Source of the DNA: Erpobdella octoculata
Lineage: Eukaryota; Annelida; Clitellata; Hirudinida; Erpobdellidae
DNA: 64,000 bases
Assembly (NCBI GenBank): GCA_963978895.1
Contig: OZ022239.1
Location: 12,057,274-12,121,273 of the forward strand
Direction of reading: 5' to 3'
The notes beneath the pieces are model-generated. The model had not been told where the DNA came from. It did no database searches and saw only the letters and a program-made list of their open reading frames with translations. Shown one piece after another: positions 22,986 to 44,825 of the stretch. Position 1 is the first letter of the stretch; each line of letters begins with the position of its first letter. The position numbers and the translations under genes are program-made.

Positions 22986-24019
22986 AGCAACTTAATAACA
23001 AATCACAAATATTATGTTAACTAGTTAACTAAATCAGACAACAACGAACGCTAAAACATACATTTTACAGAATTGTAGATATCAATTAGGACCGATAAAA
23101 AAGTAAACATAGATTTATAACCATCGAAATATATCAATGTTTGTAACTTATTTCTTATTTTTAATTACCATGTGCTTGATATTGCTTGCATACAATTTTT
23201 AATAAAATTATTGCATGTATTAACTGCATGTATTGTCGTATAAATTGAGTTGAAACTTGTAAACATGATATGGCTTTACTTTAAACCTCTAATGAAACAA
23301 ATAATAAATTAGACGCTTAATTAAAGAAAGAAAAAAAGTTTGATTGCATCAATAAACTTCCCCAGTCTTCGTGTTTTCATTAAATGATAGTTTTTTCTGT
23401 ATTCGTTGCGGTGATCGGAAATTCTCGCTAGGCTACGGTGGTTGGGGTCTGGGGTGTGTGAACCACTGAATCTATTACTTTTATTCATGAGAAAAGTATA
23501 CGTTATAGTAACTAAATTTTAGTTGTAAGGTAATTACGCGAATCAAATTGATCTTGTTTACTATTGGCGTCTTATGTCGCAAATGTTTACTTTTAACTTC
23601 ACTTTTCACGGAACTTAAAACTTGTTACAGATTACGAGTCATCTACACATCACAAAACGCTCGAAAAGATAAATCTTTGAGCTCTGAGAAAAAGTATTCT
23701 ACCATTAGTGACTATTACTATTACTATACTTATACTACTGAAGTCTAGAAACTAGACTTAACAACATAACTAGAGGACGGAAGCATAATAAACTAATCTG
23801 CTGACCAAGACTCACTCAAGATCAAGAGTCTCAAGACAGACCAAGATAAAAAGTTAGTTGACGAGAGGAATAGAATCTGTTTGTGATGTCATGTCTTTTT
23901 AACTTTCTAGTAATTCAAGTATATTTTATGTAGCCATGCTATATTACAAATCGTTGAAAATAAACCTAAATTTTTACACCTTTCAAAAAATAAATTAGAA
24001 AGAATAAAATGATTTTATC
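22986..24019. other. Head-to-head spacer between SUPT7L and MLK
   Basis: About 1,030 bp separate the two start codons, which point away from each other. No CpG island, TATA box or repeat stands out. The 5' UTRs and possibly upstream non-coding exons of both genes must lie here. Confidence 0.5.
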
Positions 24020-33143
<9,124 letters not shown>

Positions 33144-33349
33144 CGAATCGTGCTATATGTGTAATTTTTCCACTTGTTGTTTAAATTGTTTGGCAGATTT
33201 TTGCACTTGTTCTTGCATTTTCAAGTCAAAATGAAAAGTATATTATTGAGATCAAAAGTGTCTACACAGTGCAGACTTTATCAGCACTAACTTATATTTC
33301 TTGATGATATTATGATTTTTATTTTGAGATTTGTCATGTGCTTATGTCT

Positions 33350-33411
33350 GAGTTGTCCACGTTTGTTTCTGAGTTGTCCACGTTTGTTTCTGAGTTGTCC
33401 ACGTTTGTGTG
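33350..33411. repeat. 22-bp x3 tandem repeat in the MLK 3' UTR
   Basis: Three copies of a unit containing GAGTTGTCCACGTTTGT in direct tandem, 210 bp after the MLK stop codon. Confidence 0.85.
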
Positions 33412-33818
33412 TTAATAATTACTTTCAATTATTCCAGTTTAATCTTTGTATATTGTCACATTGTATCGTGGGAGTTATACGATGAGTTGTTTTATCATTG
33501 ATGTTTTGCAAATTATTTTTCTTGTACTGTGCCCAGCACCACTCAGACTTGAACAACTTGCTTCACACATTCCACTGCTTAAAAATCCTCTTTTTGATCT
33601 GTTTTTGTCAGTTTATTGCTTGAATGTTGACCCGCGTTCCTTGGCGATGTGTTGCAATTATTTCTTGAGCGATTTACACTGTGAAGAAACTATTAAAATT
33701 ATTTTCTTTTGCCGTTTTCGTCTGATGGATATGCTTGTGTTAACACTTCCATCCCGATTGGTGCACATGCATACTATTTAAGAACATGACCAATGCTCAG
33801 GAAGTGGGTAATATCAAG

Positions 33819-33824
33819 AATAAA
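33819..33824 (+). terminator. Candidate poly(A) signal of MLK
   Basis: AATAAA in AAGAATAAAAGTAC, about 675 bases after the MLK stop. It would leave roughly 350 bp to the opposing SQSTM1 poly(A) signal. Confidence 0.4.
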
Positions 33825-34189
33825 AGTACAATTCTAAACCATAACTAAATGTGCTTTAACCACACCAAAAGTTAATTATAAATACCTGGTTCGCTCTGTT
33901 GCTCATATAACTAATTAAATTTCATTGTTATTTCAAATTTTATCATTGGCTGGTCAATAATGGCAGTCCTTAGTGCAACAAAAAAGAATGATGAAACTCA
34001 TAGAAACAAAACTGCTAGAATGATTAGGTTGTTTATTAAAAAACGATCTGCAGATATTTTCTAACTAAAATGTGGTTATTAGTCTCTGCTTAACAAGCGA
34101 GCCACAAAACAAAATAGTGAAAGATGAATGTTGATAACTACATAAAACACTAGTAAATAAAAGAAGCATTAATTGTTCTGCAATATTAT

Positions 34190-34195
34190 TTTATT
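34190..34195 (-). terminator. Poly(A) signal of SQSTM1
   Basis: AATAAA on the minus strand, 29 bases after the SQSTM1 stop codon, implying a very short 3' UTR. Confidence 0.55.
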
Positions 34196-34223
34196 CCCAT
34201 TGGAAAGAGGCAGGAGCTCCAAC

Positions 34224-36203
34224 TCAGTCTCCTTTCTTTTTCCCATTAATTTCATCGATGGCCTTCTCGATGTCTCCATTCAGTCTGACCATCATTTCGT
34301 ACAAGGACCCGCCATTTCCATCATCGTAGAATCCCATGCTGTGCATCTGGGACAACGCTGCAACAAATGCAGGTTCGCAAGCACCTCCATCTGTCAGCTG
34401 CATGGCTTTTATTCCTTGTGCAGACTTACTGACATCATCATCATTGCCACTGCTACTTTTTGCTTCATCCTCTTTCACAAAGGTCCAATCGGAGTCATTT
34501 TCTTTAACTGGTTGATTCATTGTACTCATCTCAACATTTTCATCTGCTTGTTTTACTTCATTCTCTTTACTGAGGTCCTCGGGTTTAGTCCTCTCCTCTT
34601 CTTTCTTCTTATCTTCAGGAGCCTGCAATCATAATAATTTCATTATTACACACACAAAAACAGCAATTAAGCAATCTCAAACTTGTGAATTTTGACAAAC
34701 CTGTCCAGTGAAACAGAAGCCTCCTCTTGGGCCACACATGTCTCCAGCTCCCCATCTCCAGTGATATTTTCCAGGGTGCTTCCATCCTCCATGATGATGT
34801 CCATGCTTCATCCAGGGCCCCCCATACTTGTGGCAACGGTGTCTTTTACCACCATGTTCTACATCAACCTCAACAGATATACCTGAAATGTCAAATAGAA
34901 TTTTCATAACAAAAAATCGAATGTAGTTGCAGATTGAAATCATAATAGAAGCTACTATAAAAAAAAAACATTACAAATTAACCTAGCGGATCCAACATGG
35001 CTGCTACGGACTGTCCAACATTTCTCAAATACTCTCCTGCGGAATCATCGCCTGTACTCCCAGACTGCCTGTTCTCCTTGCATCCTTCATCTTCACTGCT
35101 GCTAGATGATGATGATTTCTTATCTTTCTCCTCAGCTTTTCTTCCTTCAGACTTCTGGCACCCCTCTCTCTTACACTTTTTCTTTCCACCATTTGCCATT
35201 ACTTTCCAAAAGCGCTTCCATGCTTTTCTCATTTCCTTTTGTGAATCTTTTGGTCCACAACCAGAAAAGCTATATGCTCCAGGAGCTGCTGAGTCAGCAA
35301 AGGCAAATCCATCAGTGAAAGGAGGTGGTGGGCAGTTGAAAACACCTGGTGGGCAGTGGGGTGGTGGGCAGTGTGGAGGAGGGCAGTGAGGAGGAGGGCA
35401 GTGTGGCTTCATGTGAGCATGGAAGTGCTCCTTGAAATGGGGTCCAAATCCAAATGATTGCCCATGTGGAGGCACTGGAAAGTGGGGATGAAATCCAAAG
35501 TTGAGTGGAACACTCCTAGGTCCATGATGCTAAAATAATGAGTAAACATCAATTAACAAATTCAAGTAAAAGGGCCAAGACAAGAATATAAAAAAGCCAA
35601 GCCATAACAAATTATCGAAATTAAATTTACTAACATGAAGTGATTTCTCAATGACTTTCATTTCATGTTCAGGATGGAGTCCAAGTGATTTGCATTTCTG
35701 GCATAAGTCATAATCAAGACACACTGTGCACTTGTAACGCAGTCCATGAACTGATCCTTGACAGCCATCACAAGTGATCCCATAATGTAACTCTCCCTTC
35801 GGCTCCTCTTGAGGCTTCTCTTCTTGCTTGTGGCCTTCTACTGGTTCCACATAAATCTTGAAAATACCATCAGACACAGAAGTCAAGGCTTCCATTAATT
35901 CATCATCGCTGGAGAATGTTATCCTATCTCCATCAGAATCTGATCAAATAAATAGATCAATCAATAAATGTAACGACGATTAATTTTTAATCAAAATTGA
36001 AGTAAATCAGTAAAATCGTCGTAGAACTCACCTCTCCAAAAAAGATGGAAACTTTTTTTCAACAACTCGGGGAAAACATTAGAAACCTTCCCAACCAAAT
36101 AAGCATAACTGGTTGTCACATCTTGCTCGATTCCAAATCGTCTTATTTCATGTTCCTCTGATCCTGCGTTCTTTCTCAAATAAGCTTTAACAGTTAGCGA
36201 CAT
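34224..36203 (-). CDS. SQSTM1: SQSTM1/p62 selective-autophagy receptor (5 exons)
   Basis: Exons: 36203-36032, 35939-35635, 35529-34983, 34882-34701, 34622-34224; phases agree and the product is ~534 aa (human 440). An N-terminal PB1 domain has a basic cluster (EIRRFG) and a complete acidic OPCA motif (FWRGDSDGDRITFSSDDEL). A ZZ zinc finger at ~115-158 has CDGC, CTVC, CQKC and HPEHE. A His/Cys/Pro-rich insert repeats HCPPP four times. Next come the conserved p62 segment EYLRNVGQSVAAMLDPLG and EVDVEHGGKR, an LC3-interacting motif SDWTFV (W448), and a C-terminal UBA (LSQMHSMGF). p62 polymerises through PB1, binds ubiquitin by UBA and LC3/GABARAP by the LIR, delivering cargo to autophagosomes. 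No KEAP1-binding DPSTGE-like motif follows the LIR. Confidence 0.95.
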
Positions 36204-36292
36204 CTTGGCATAAACAGTAATAAACACAAGCTCGACAGGCAGCAACTAGCACGGTTTCGAACTGAATTGATTCGACTGCAAAAAGGACTTTC

Positions 36293-36426
36293 TTATATAT
36301 ACACCAGCAAGTAATGCGCAGAAAGACTTGCATAATAATGCATAATCATAAACACGTGATTTTGACAGGCTCAGTCCACCTATAACAGCTGAGCTCACCG
36401 TCGTGACGAAGCAAATTTCAACCAAT
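36293..36426 (-). promoter_or_regulatory. Candidate SQSTM1 promoter: CCAAT, ARE-like, E-box, TATA
   Basis: On the minus strand, upstream to downstream: ATTGG (36426-36422); an antioxidant-response core on the plus strand, GTGACGAAGCA (36403-36413, fits RTGACnnnGC); the E-box CACGTG (36353-36358, in AACACGTGAT, a CLEAR-like context); and TATATATAA (36301-36293). The TATA box is 90 bp upstream of the ATG, leaving room for a start site near 36265. Vertebrate p62 is induced by NRF2 through an ARE and by TFEB through CLEAR sites; function here is inferred. Confidence 0.55.
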
Positions 36427-36991
36427 AAAAAAACGTTAATGTGGGTCACAATCTGATTAAGCTTTTTTTTTATTACGTAACGCTTCAGAAACAGTGCTAT
36501 TTGCACAAATCTGCAAGTCATGTTGATTATTAATTGTTTATTCTAGAATGGTCGATTCGTTACTAATTTCGTAAGATATTACAGGGTTGGATTAAGGATT
36601 ATCAAAAGGAGTGTTTAATATCGTTGAATTTTAGTTGGTGCTGTGTTATTTAATTAAATTTATTAAAACCTCGGTCTCTAAATCTTCCTTCAAGTCTTAG
36701 CAAAGTTTTTATCGACGTTTGGGCGATAAAATTTACATTTTTGGTGTCAGAAGCAGGGACGTAAATTGCGGGGCCAGGGGGTATTTCCCCCTCACTGATT
36801 TTCAAAATTTGAATTTTTTTTTACTTAGACTACAATATACTTTTTTAATTTTAACTTTACTTAACCTAGTGATGATTCAATGCGTATTGGAATCTTTCTG
36901 GCGTGTGTAGACAATTTGCCCCCCACATAATATCAAAATTTAAGAGCATTTGCCAGTCTGTAGACCATTGGAATAATTTTGCTAGATCACT

Positions 36992-39767
36992 TTATAATAT
37001 CTTCGTTTCTTCCTTGTTGTTGACTTTTGCACATAGTTTTGTGTCATCTGCAAACTTTGAAATTTTTGAAGCTATTCCATTGTCAATGTCATCTATGTAA
37101 ATTATAAACAATACTGGTCCTAACACTGATCCTTGTGGAACTCCACTTGTTACATCTACCCAACTTGAGACCGCTTCTTTGATCCTTACTCGTTGTCTTC
37201 TTTCTTTCAACCAGTTGGTGATCTATTTAAGTAATTTCCCCTGTATTCCGTATGCATGCAATTTCTTTTATAGTCTTTTATGAGGTACTTTGTCAAAAGC
37301 CTTTGCAAAGTCTAGATAAATTAGATCTATTGAGTTATTTTTATCTAGATTTTTGTAAACATTCTCGAAGAAGTCTAGAAGGTTAGTTAAGCAGGATCTT
37401 CCTTTTACAAAGCCGTGCCGATTGCTTTGTATGATTTTGCTGTTTTTTAGATGCTCAGCTATATTCCGTTTGATGATCTTTTCTAACATTTTGCAAACGA
37501 TGCATGTTAGACTTACTGGCCTATAATTACTGGTCTCTCATCTATTACATTTTTTGAACAGAGGTGTTATTATTGCGTCTCTCCAGTCCATCGGCACATC
37601 TCCTGACATGATGGAATCGTTGAATAAGCTGGTCAAAATTTTTGCAATTTCATGTCTCACTTCTTTCAGAAACTTTGGATGAATCTCGTCTATTCCTGGT
37701 GATTTGTCTTCTCGTAGTTTTCCCAGCAAGTCCACAACCATTTCTTTCGTTATAATAACGTCTGTCAATACTTGATCAAAATTCTCTTCGCACTTTCGTC
37801 TTGGTACTGGAATGCAATTTAAGTCCTCTTTTGTAAGAACTGATCCAAAATAGTTATTGTGCATTTCTGTCGTAACTTCATCATCGGTTATAATCTTGCC
37901 TTGGTTGTTTTTTAGTGGCCCCACTTTGTCTTTTCTTTTTTGCTTGCTTCGCATATAATTGTAAACACTTTTGCTGTCAGTCTTTATCAGAGATGTAGTA
38001 CTTGGTACTCGTACTCGTACTCGTACTCGAGTACAACTCGAGTACCGTTTTCAAGTACTCGTACTCGTACTTGTACTCGGAACCTTGGTACTCGTACTCG
38101 TTATTCCACTCAGTACTCGTACTCGTTATTTCACTAAGTACTCGTACTCGTACTCGCATATGTGACATCTTCTCTAAAAAAAGTTAGCTTGTTTACTAAA
38201 CAGTTGTTTGGGATAATATTTTGTTTATACTTGCTGAACTCTAGTATACAGAGATGTTGTACTTGGTACTCGTACTCGTACCGTTCATCTGGGTCACCCC
38301 CACCAGCCAAAAAGTCAAAGTTGTTTCACAAGTATTCATCGACGTTGGATGAAACCTCCCTTAATGTCGATGCACAGTTGACCAGATATCTTGAGATGGG
38401 GATGATGCACTAACGTTTTGGCAGAATCATTCCAGTGACCTTGACAAACTGTATCACCCAGCACTTCGTGCCTTAAGTATTCCAGCTTCAAGTTCACCAG
38501 TAGAACGTGTGTTCACTGTGTTCAGCCACGGCGGAATAATTTTAAGACCCCCTAGGGCTAAGATGTCGGACTCTAAACTGTCGTCGCTAATTTTTCCGAA
38601 ATGTAATAGTTTTTTGATGTAGAATAAACTAATAAACTATTATTTTGTTGACTTTAAAAAGTACTCGAAAAGTACTCGCTAAAAATTTCTTGTACTCGTA
38701 CTCGTACTTGTACTCGAGACCTCAGTACTCGTACTCGTACTCGTACTCGATAACTTGATACCATGGTACTCGTACTCGTACTCGATACCATAGTACTCGT
38801 ACTCGTACTCGTACTCGGACCATAAGTACTCGCAACATCTCTGGTCTTTATGTTTCGACTTAATTTTTCTTCATATTTTCTAATCGCCCTTCGGTTTGTC
38901 GCTTTTGTTAAATTTCTTTTATAACATATTTATTCTTTGCCAGTTCCAGTTTTTCTTCTGCATAGCCATCCAAAATACTAAGCTTTAGTTTTTGCATTTT
39001 TTCCATGCCTTAATTTTAGTTCTTCTAGCCCTCTGAACGTCTTTATTGACCCAAGGTCGCTTTTTGTTGAAACGCCTGTGGGTCGGCACTGTTTCTTCAA
39101 TAACTTCTTTCATGTGAAACACAAATGTGTTCCACCTTTCGTCAATGTTTATGTCCCCCAGTTTATTTAGCAAGTCGATTTCTTTAATTTTGTTCCTTAC
39201 TTTGTCGTAGTCTGCTTTGAAGTAGTTGTACTTTTTTTGAAATTTGTCTGGTTCTATTTGATTCTCAAAAACAATGTTGAATCTAATAATCTGATGATCA
39301 CTAGTACCGAAATCTTCACTTACTGTGATTTCTTCTAACAGGTTCTCTTCATTTGAGATCATTAGATCCAGAATGTTATTTCCTCTTGTTGGTGCTTCTA
39401 CATGTTGAAAAAGAAAACACTCATCTAAGCAATCTAGAAACATCTTGTCTGCTTGGTTCTTCCCATCTTTTTGCCTCCAGTCAATATTGAAATTGAAATC
39501 ACCCATTACAATGCAAGATGTTTTTGAAGCTTTAACCATCAATTCATGCAGTCCAATATCGCTTTCCTCTGTGGAATCAGGAACTCTATAGGAAACTCCA
39601 ACTAACAATGTTTCATTTCCGTTCTTTAGTTCGCACCATATACTTTCTTTGAACCTGTCATTCTTCAAGTCTTTTCTTTCAATTGAAGTTAGATTGCTGT
39701 TTATGTACAATAGAACACCTCTTCCGTGTAATCTTCCTCTTCTAATGTCTCTGTCTTTCCGAAACAT
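36992..39767 (-). pseudogene. CR1-like LINE ORF2 (endonuclease and RT), broken
   Basis: The endonuclease part has GVLLYINSNLTS, GVSYRVPDS, CIVMGDFNFNIDW and TSDHQIIRF. After the hAT insertion the RT resumes with ITKEMVVDLLGKLREDKSPG and WRDAIITPLFKK, then [49 protein letters not shown] and FADDTKLCA. The catalytic Asp residues are still present, but stops near 37500 and 37230 and the insertion destroy the frame. Confidence 0.85.
37988..38843 (+). mobile_element. hAT element inserted in the CR1-like LINE (8-bp TSD)
   Basis: Ends CAGAGATGT...ACATCTCTG are perfect 9-bp inverted repeats, flanked by the direct repeat GTCTTTAT (37980-37987 and 38844-38851): a textbook hAT insertion. Next to both ends are degenerate TACTCG-type hexamer arrays. 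The interior keeps a transposase remnant: TLDETSLNVDAQLTRYLEMG, then after one frameshift FWQNHSSDLDKLYHPALRAL and SIPASSSPVERVFTVFSHGG, the hAT C-terminal dimerisation region. A second start-like CAGAGATGTTGTACTTGG lies at 38252. 856 bp; the N-terminal transposase is deleted. Confidence 0.92.
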
Positions 39768-40157
39768 TACATTCCCCTCAAGTTCTAGCTCGTTGTCTTT
39801 TATTTCTTCCTTAGCCCAAGATTCGGTTATTCCAATAATATCAGGTTTTCTTTGTCCACATATAATTCAAGTTCAGCTCTTTTACTTCATTCACTATATT
39901 GTTGGCATTGACATAAAAAGTTTTCAAATATGAAACTTCTCCCCTTGTGCACTGTTTTTTATTTTCTTCGTCCACCGTAATCAAACCTCACCTATCTTTC
40001 TTTGCATTGTTTTTTCTTTCCATCTTCTTGAGTGCCACCTTCTTTTTTTCACCATGCTCCACTATTTTCAGTTTCTTTTCAGTTTTACTATCCTCATGTC
40101 CCCCGGCAAGCCCTTTACCCTGTATAGCCAGTTTCCCGCTGTTTCTCCATTCTGCTT

Positions 40158-40939
40158 CTATCTGCATTGTTCAACCAGTTTTCTGCACTGCTTTCTTTCA
40201 GTTCTTGTCAAGTCATGAGTGACTGAGATTCTCTTGAATTTTTCTTCTGCTTTTTGAAGTCTGAACAATGACTTTAGAGCTTTGTTTTTGATTGTAGCAT
40301 TACGGAACTCTATAAGTAACGGTTTTTCCTTTTCTCCTTCTTTGTAGTTTCCTAATCTGTAGATGTTTTTTATGTCCAACTTTTCATCGCAGGGCACCTC
40401 CAGAACATCATTCAAGAAGCTTAACACCATTCTTTTGTCTTCACTCGTTCTCTCCGTTTTCCGTGCCTTCTTTTTCAGCCAATCGATGTAAGATAATGTT
40501 ATTTATTTTCTTTCTCTTAGTTTTTTCTCCTCTGTGTTGAGTTCAATTGATTCCTCTACTTTTTCACTTTTTCATTTATTGCCTTCAGTTCTTTGTCAAC
40601 ATTTCTTTTAACAACAGTGCTCCACTCTTCAGTTTTTTCCCCTAAAGTAATTTGTATCATCTTTTCTTCTGTCATCTTAATTCTGTTCAACCTCTCTTCC
40701 ATCTCTTTAATCTGTGATTTATGTTCCTCATAATGCTTGACCTCTTTTTTTGCCACTACTTCCTTATTTCTAAGCAGTTCCTCCAATTTTTCGTCTAACA
40801 TATCAATCCTTTCCTGTTGCTTTTCTATCTTCTTCTCCGGCACCGCAGGTCTCACACAGCCTTTGCATTCTTGTCCGGCAAAACTTTCGTTACCACCGTA
40901 CATCTCACATTTCTCACATTTTTTCAGATTTCTGGACAT
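40158..40939 (-). pseudogene. CR1-like LINE ORF1, broken
   Basis: Begins MSRNLKKCEKCEMYGGNESF with CEKC...CKGC, a PHD/zinc-finger-like Cys pattern seen at CR1 ORF1 N-termini. A long Lys/Glu coiled coil follows (EKKIEKQQERIDMLDEKLEE). After a stop, 40430-40158 has IKNIYRLGNYKEGEKEKPLL, an RRM-like segment. One or more frameshifts near 40500 separate the parts. Confidence 0.65.
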
Positions 40940-41320
40940 TTTTAAAATTTTAACTTACAAGAGATTTGTGCCCCAAAGTTATGTTATATGGAAAGCGATG
41001 TTTTATTTCTCGAGGTGGGAATTTCCGAAACAAATAAACGCCTCTCAGCTACTGTTTAACGCAAATAATAAGGAATTTAAAATATCGGTAATTCTTTTTG
41101 CGTGTGTAGTGTAGTCTGTGTAGACAATTTTATATCTGAGTTCGATGCTAGATTCACCAATATATGCAGAGTCATAAATTGTGTATCAGCTTCGGTCCAA
41201 AGTTTAACTGTTTTCAGTGCCAAAAAACAATCAGCGAACTCGTGGAACTTTAGCCTATTAGTGGTATTGATACAATGTTGATTCTTTCACAGCTGTCTAC
41301 ATCAAAGTTATTATTATTTA

Positions 41321-41989
41321 CTAGCGAAGGTATCCGGCGTTGCCCGGGGTTTTTAAAGGTTTTTCTAATGCTTGTCTCTCTCGCTCCCGTTTCCTTCCCC
41401 GCTTGTTTTCCCGCTCCCGGTCGCTTTCCCGTTCCTGGTTGCTTTCCCGTTCTCGGTCGGTTTCTCGCTCCCGGTCGGTTTCTCGCTCCCGGTCGGTTTC
41501 TCGCTCCCGGTCGGTTTCTCGCTCCCGGTCGCTTTCCCGTTTCCGGTTTTTTCCCGCTCCCGATCGATTTCCCGTTCCGGGTCGCTTTCCCGCTCCCGGT
41601 CGCTTTCCCTCTCTCGGTCGCTTTTCCGCTCCCGGTAGCTTTCCCGTTCCCGGTCGCTTTCCCGTTCTCGGTCGTTTTCCCTTTCCCGCTCAATCTTTCG
41701 CTCTCAGTTGGCTTTTCGTTCCCGTTCCTGCTCATTTATTTATGTATATGTATATGTCTATGTATATATATATATATATATATATCCCGCTCGCTCACCT
41801 GCTCCGCTCCGTTCATTTGTGACGGATTTCATTTTTTTTTTACATTTGATTCCCCTTGACTCTCAAGGTTGTATGAAGATTTCATTACGATCGGATGAAT
41901 GGTGTAGCAATGCATAAAGGACATACATACATACATACATACATACATACATACATACATACATACAAACATTCATTTATATATATATA
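41321..41989 (-). mobile_element. Helentron-like element, copy B
   Basis: On the minus strand: 5' TATATAAATGAATGTTTG and (TATG)n, the GATCGTAATGAAATC and TCAAGGGGAATC blocks, a TA run, then a long array of ~18-bp GGGAGCGGGAAAGCGACC-like units (41380-41720), then GCCGGATACCTTCGCTAG|T. The array leaves several frames open by chance (Gly/Asn/Lys or Arg/Ser repeats). Its 5' end touches the 3' CTAG of copy G. Confidence 0.72.
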
Positions 41990-43760
<1,771 letters not shown>

Positions 43761-43914
43761 CGTGTTTTGCATAACTCGGCAGTAAATTTTCTGTCATACA
43801 TGCTCTATTGAAAATAACTGCCCATTTTTTGTTTATTATTTTCTTAACGTAAGACTCCAATCTGCGAACAACGACTTTGTTTTTTGAATAAAATTCTTTA
43901 TTGATTTTCATAAC

Positions 43915-43958
43915 GGGCTTACTGCACAGTTTCGGCTCGAAAGCCATCATCAGAGCCC
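43915..43958 (-). ncRNA. Hammerhead-ribozyme-like motif (left arm)
   Basis: Reverse-complement copy of the motif at 44289-44332 with identical core, stems and the same extra U. It is transcribed from the minus strand, in the same orientation as the truncated Penelope-like ORF that follows. Confidence 0.55.
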
Positions 43959-44288
43959 TTAAATAGAAAATAATGCGAATATTCAAAAACGAACGAAGTG
44001 AAATTAGAATAATGGTAAAACGTGTTTACTTAAAACCAGACGATTAAGCGATGAATGTAATGCGAACGGATATAGTTGTGATAAAACCGAGCCGAGGTAA
44101 AATGGTGTGAAGTAAAATTAAACCGAGGTACATGGTATATAAGAGACAGGAATACTATTGTAAAAACAGAAGACGTGAAGTGGAGTGAAACTGCGTTATA
44201 TATTGTTGGGTGTTTGATATAGAATGAAAAAAAATTATTATAATTTCACTTCGTTCGTTTTTGAATATTCGCATTAATTTCTATTCAA

Positions 44289-44332
44289 GGGCTCTGATGA
44301 TGGCTTTCGAGCCGAAACTGTGCAGTAAGCCC
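44289..44332 (+). ncRNA. Hammerhead-ribozyme-like motif (right arm)
   Basis: Stem I GGGCU (44289-44293) pairs with AGCCC (44328-44332). The core CUGAUGA is at 44294-44300. Stem II is GGCU-UUCG-AGCC (44302-44313), then GAAA (44314-44317). Stem III ACUG/CAGU closes a 2-nt loop (44317-44326), and A44327 is the predicted cleavage-site nucleotide. This is a type I layout with minimal stem III. The one deviation is an extra U (44301) between CUGAUGA and stem II, which may weaken or abolish activity. Confidence 0.55.
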
Positions 44333-44387
44333 GTTATGAAAATCAATAAAGAATTTTATTCAAAAAACAAAGTCGTTGTTCGCAGAA

Positions 44388-44576
44388 AGGAATAAAAAAT
44401 AAACGGGAGTGGAAAACAAGCGGAAGAGCGATTGAGAGAATGAGCGGGAACAGGAGAGCGAGTAGAGGCGGATGTGTGAGCAAGAACGGGAAAGCAAGCG
44501 GGAAAAGAAAGGAAACGGAGGGAAAGAAAAGGCGATGGAAAAACATGATGGAAAAAACTCCGTGCAACTTTGCTAG
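44388..44576 (+). mobile_element. Helentron-like element, copy C (3' part only)
   Basis: Degenerate family minisatellite (GAGCGGGAACAGGAGAGCGA) and a 3' end AAAAAACTCCGTGCAACTTTG then CTAG|T. The 5' part is missing, replaced by the Penelope-like inverted repeat. Confidence 0.5.
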
Positions 44577-44640
44577 TAATTTAAAATTTAACCATTTGAG
44601 ATATTCGCCATTGCCGGGTTTTCTCTATCTATCACACACA

Positions 44641-44825
44641 GAAACACGCACACACACACACACGCACACACACACGCTTGCACAAATTAAGTCTCTCTTT
44701 TGCCATATCATCACATTCTTACACTTTCTCTCTCTTTCTCTCTCTCTCTTTTTCTCTCTCTCTCTCTCTCTCTCTCTTTCCCTCTTTCTACTTTCTTTCT
44801 CTTTCTCTCTCTCTCTCTCATTCAC
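44641..44825. repeat. (CA)n and (CT)n microsatellites
   Basis: A (CA)n stretch at 44641-44675 followed by long (CT)n/(CTTT)n tracts to 44818. Open frames across it are artefacts. Confidence 0.9.

Larger units (their letters stand above)
36918..41116 (-). mobile_element. Decayed CR1-like LINE
   Basis: Minus strand carries ORF1 (40939-40158), endonuclease (39767-38985) and RT (37954-36992) in the expected order. A 14-bp match TGTGTAGACAATTT flanks the whole (36904-36917 and 41117-41130), a plausible target-site duplication. Multiple stops and frameshifts make it inactive. A hAT element later inserted at 37988. Confidence 0.8.

Noticed and set aside
34978..35060. DDSAGEYL in SQSTM1 as a KEAP1-binding (ETGE-like) motif
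   Set aside because: It lies before the LIR, and EYLRNVGQSVAAMLDPLG is the conserved p62 segment corresponding to human NFLKNVGESVAAALSPLG, so the resemblance to ETGE is better explained by that homology.
41250..41860. Several overlapping Arg/Ser- and Pro/Gly-rich ORFs as genes
   Set aside because: They are read-throughs of an 18-bp GC-rich minisatellite inside a Helentron-like element; all frames are open because 18 is a multiple of three. The same applies at 60764-61098.
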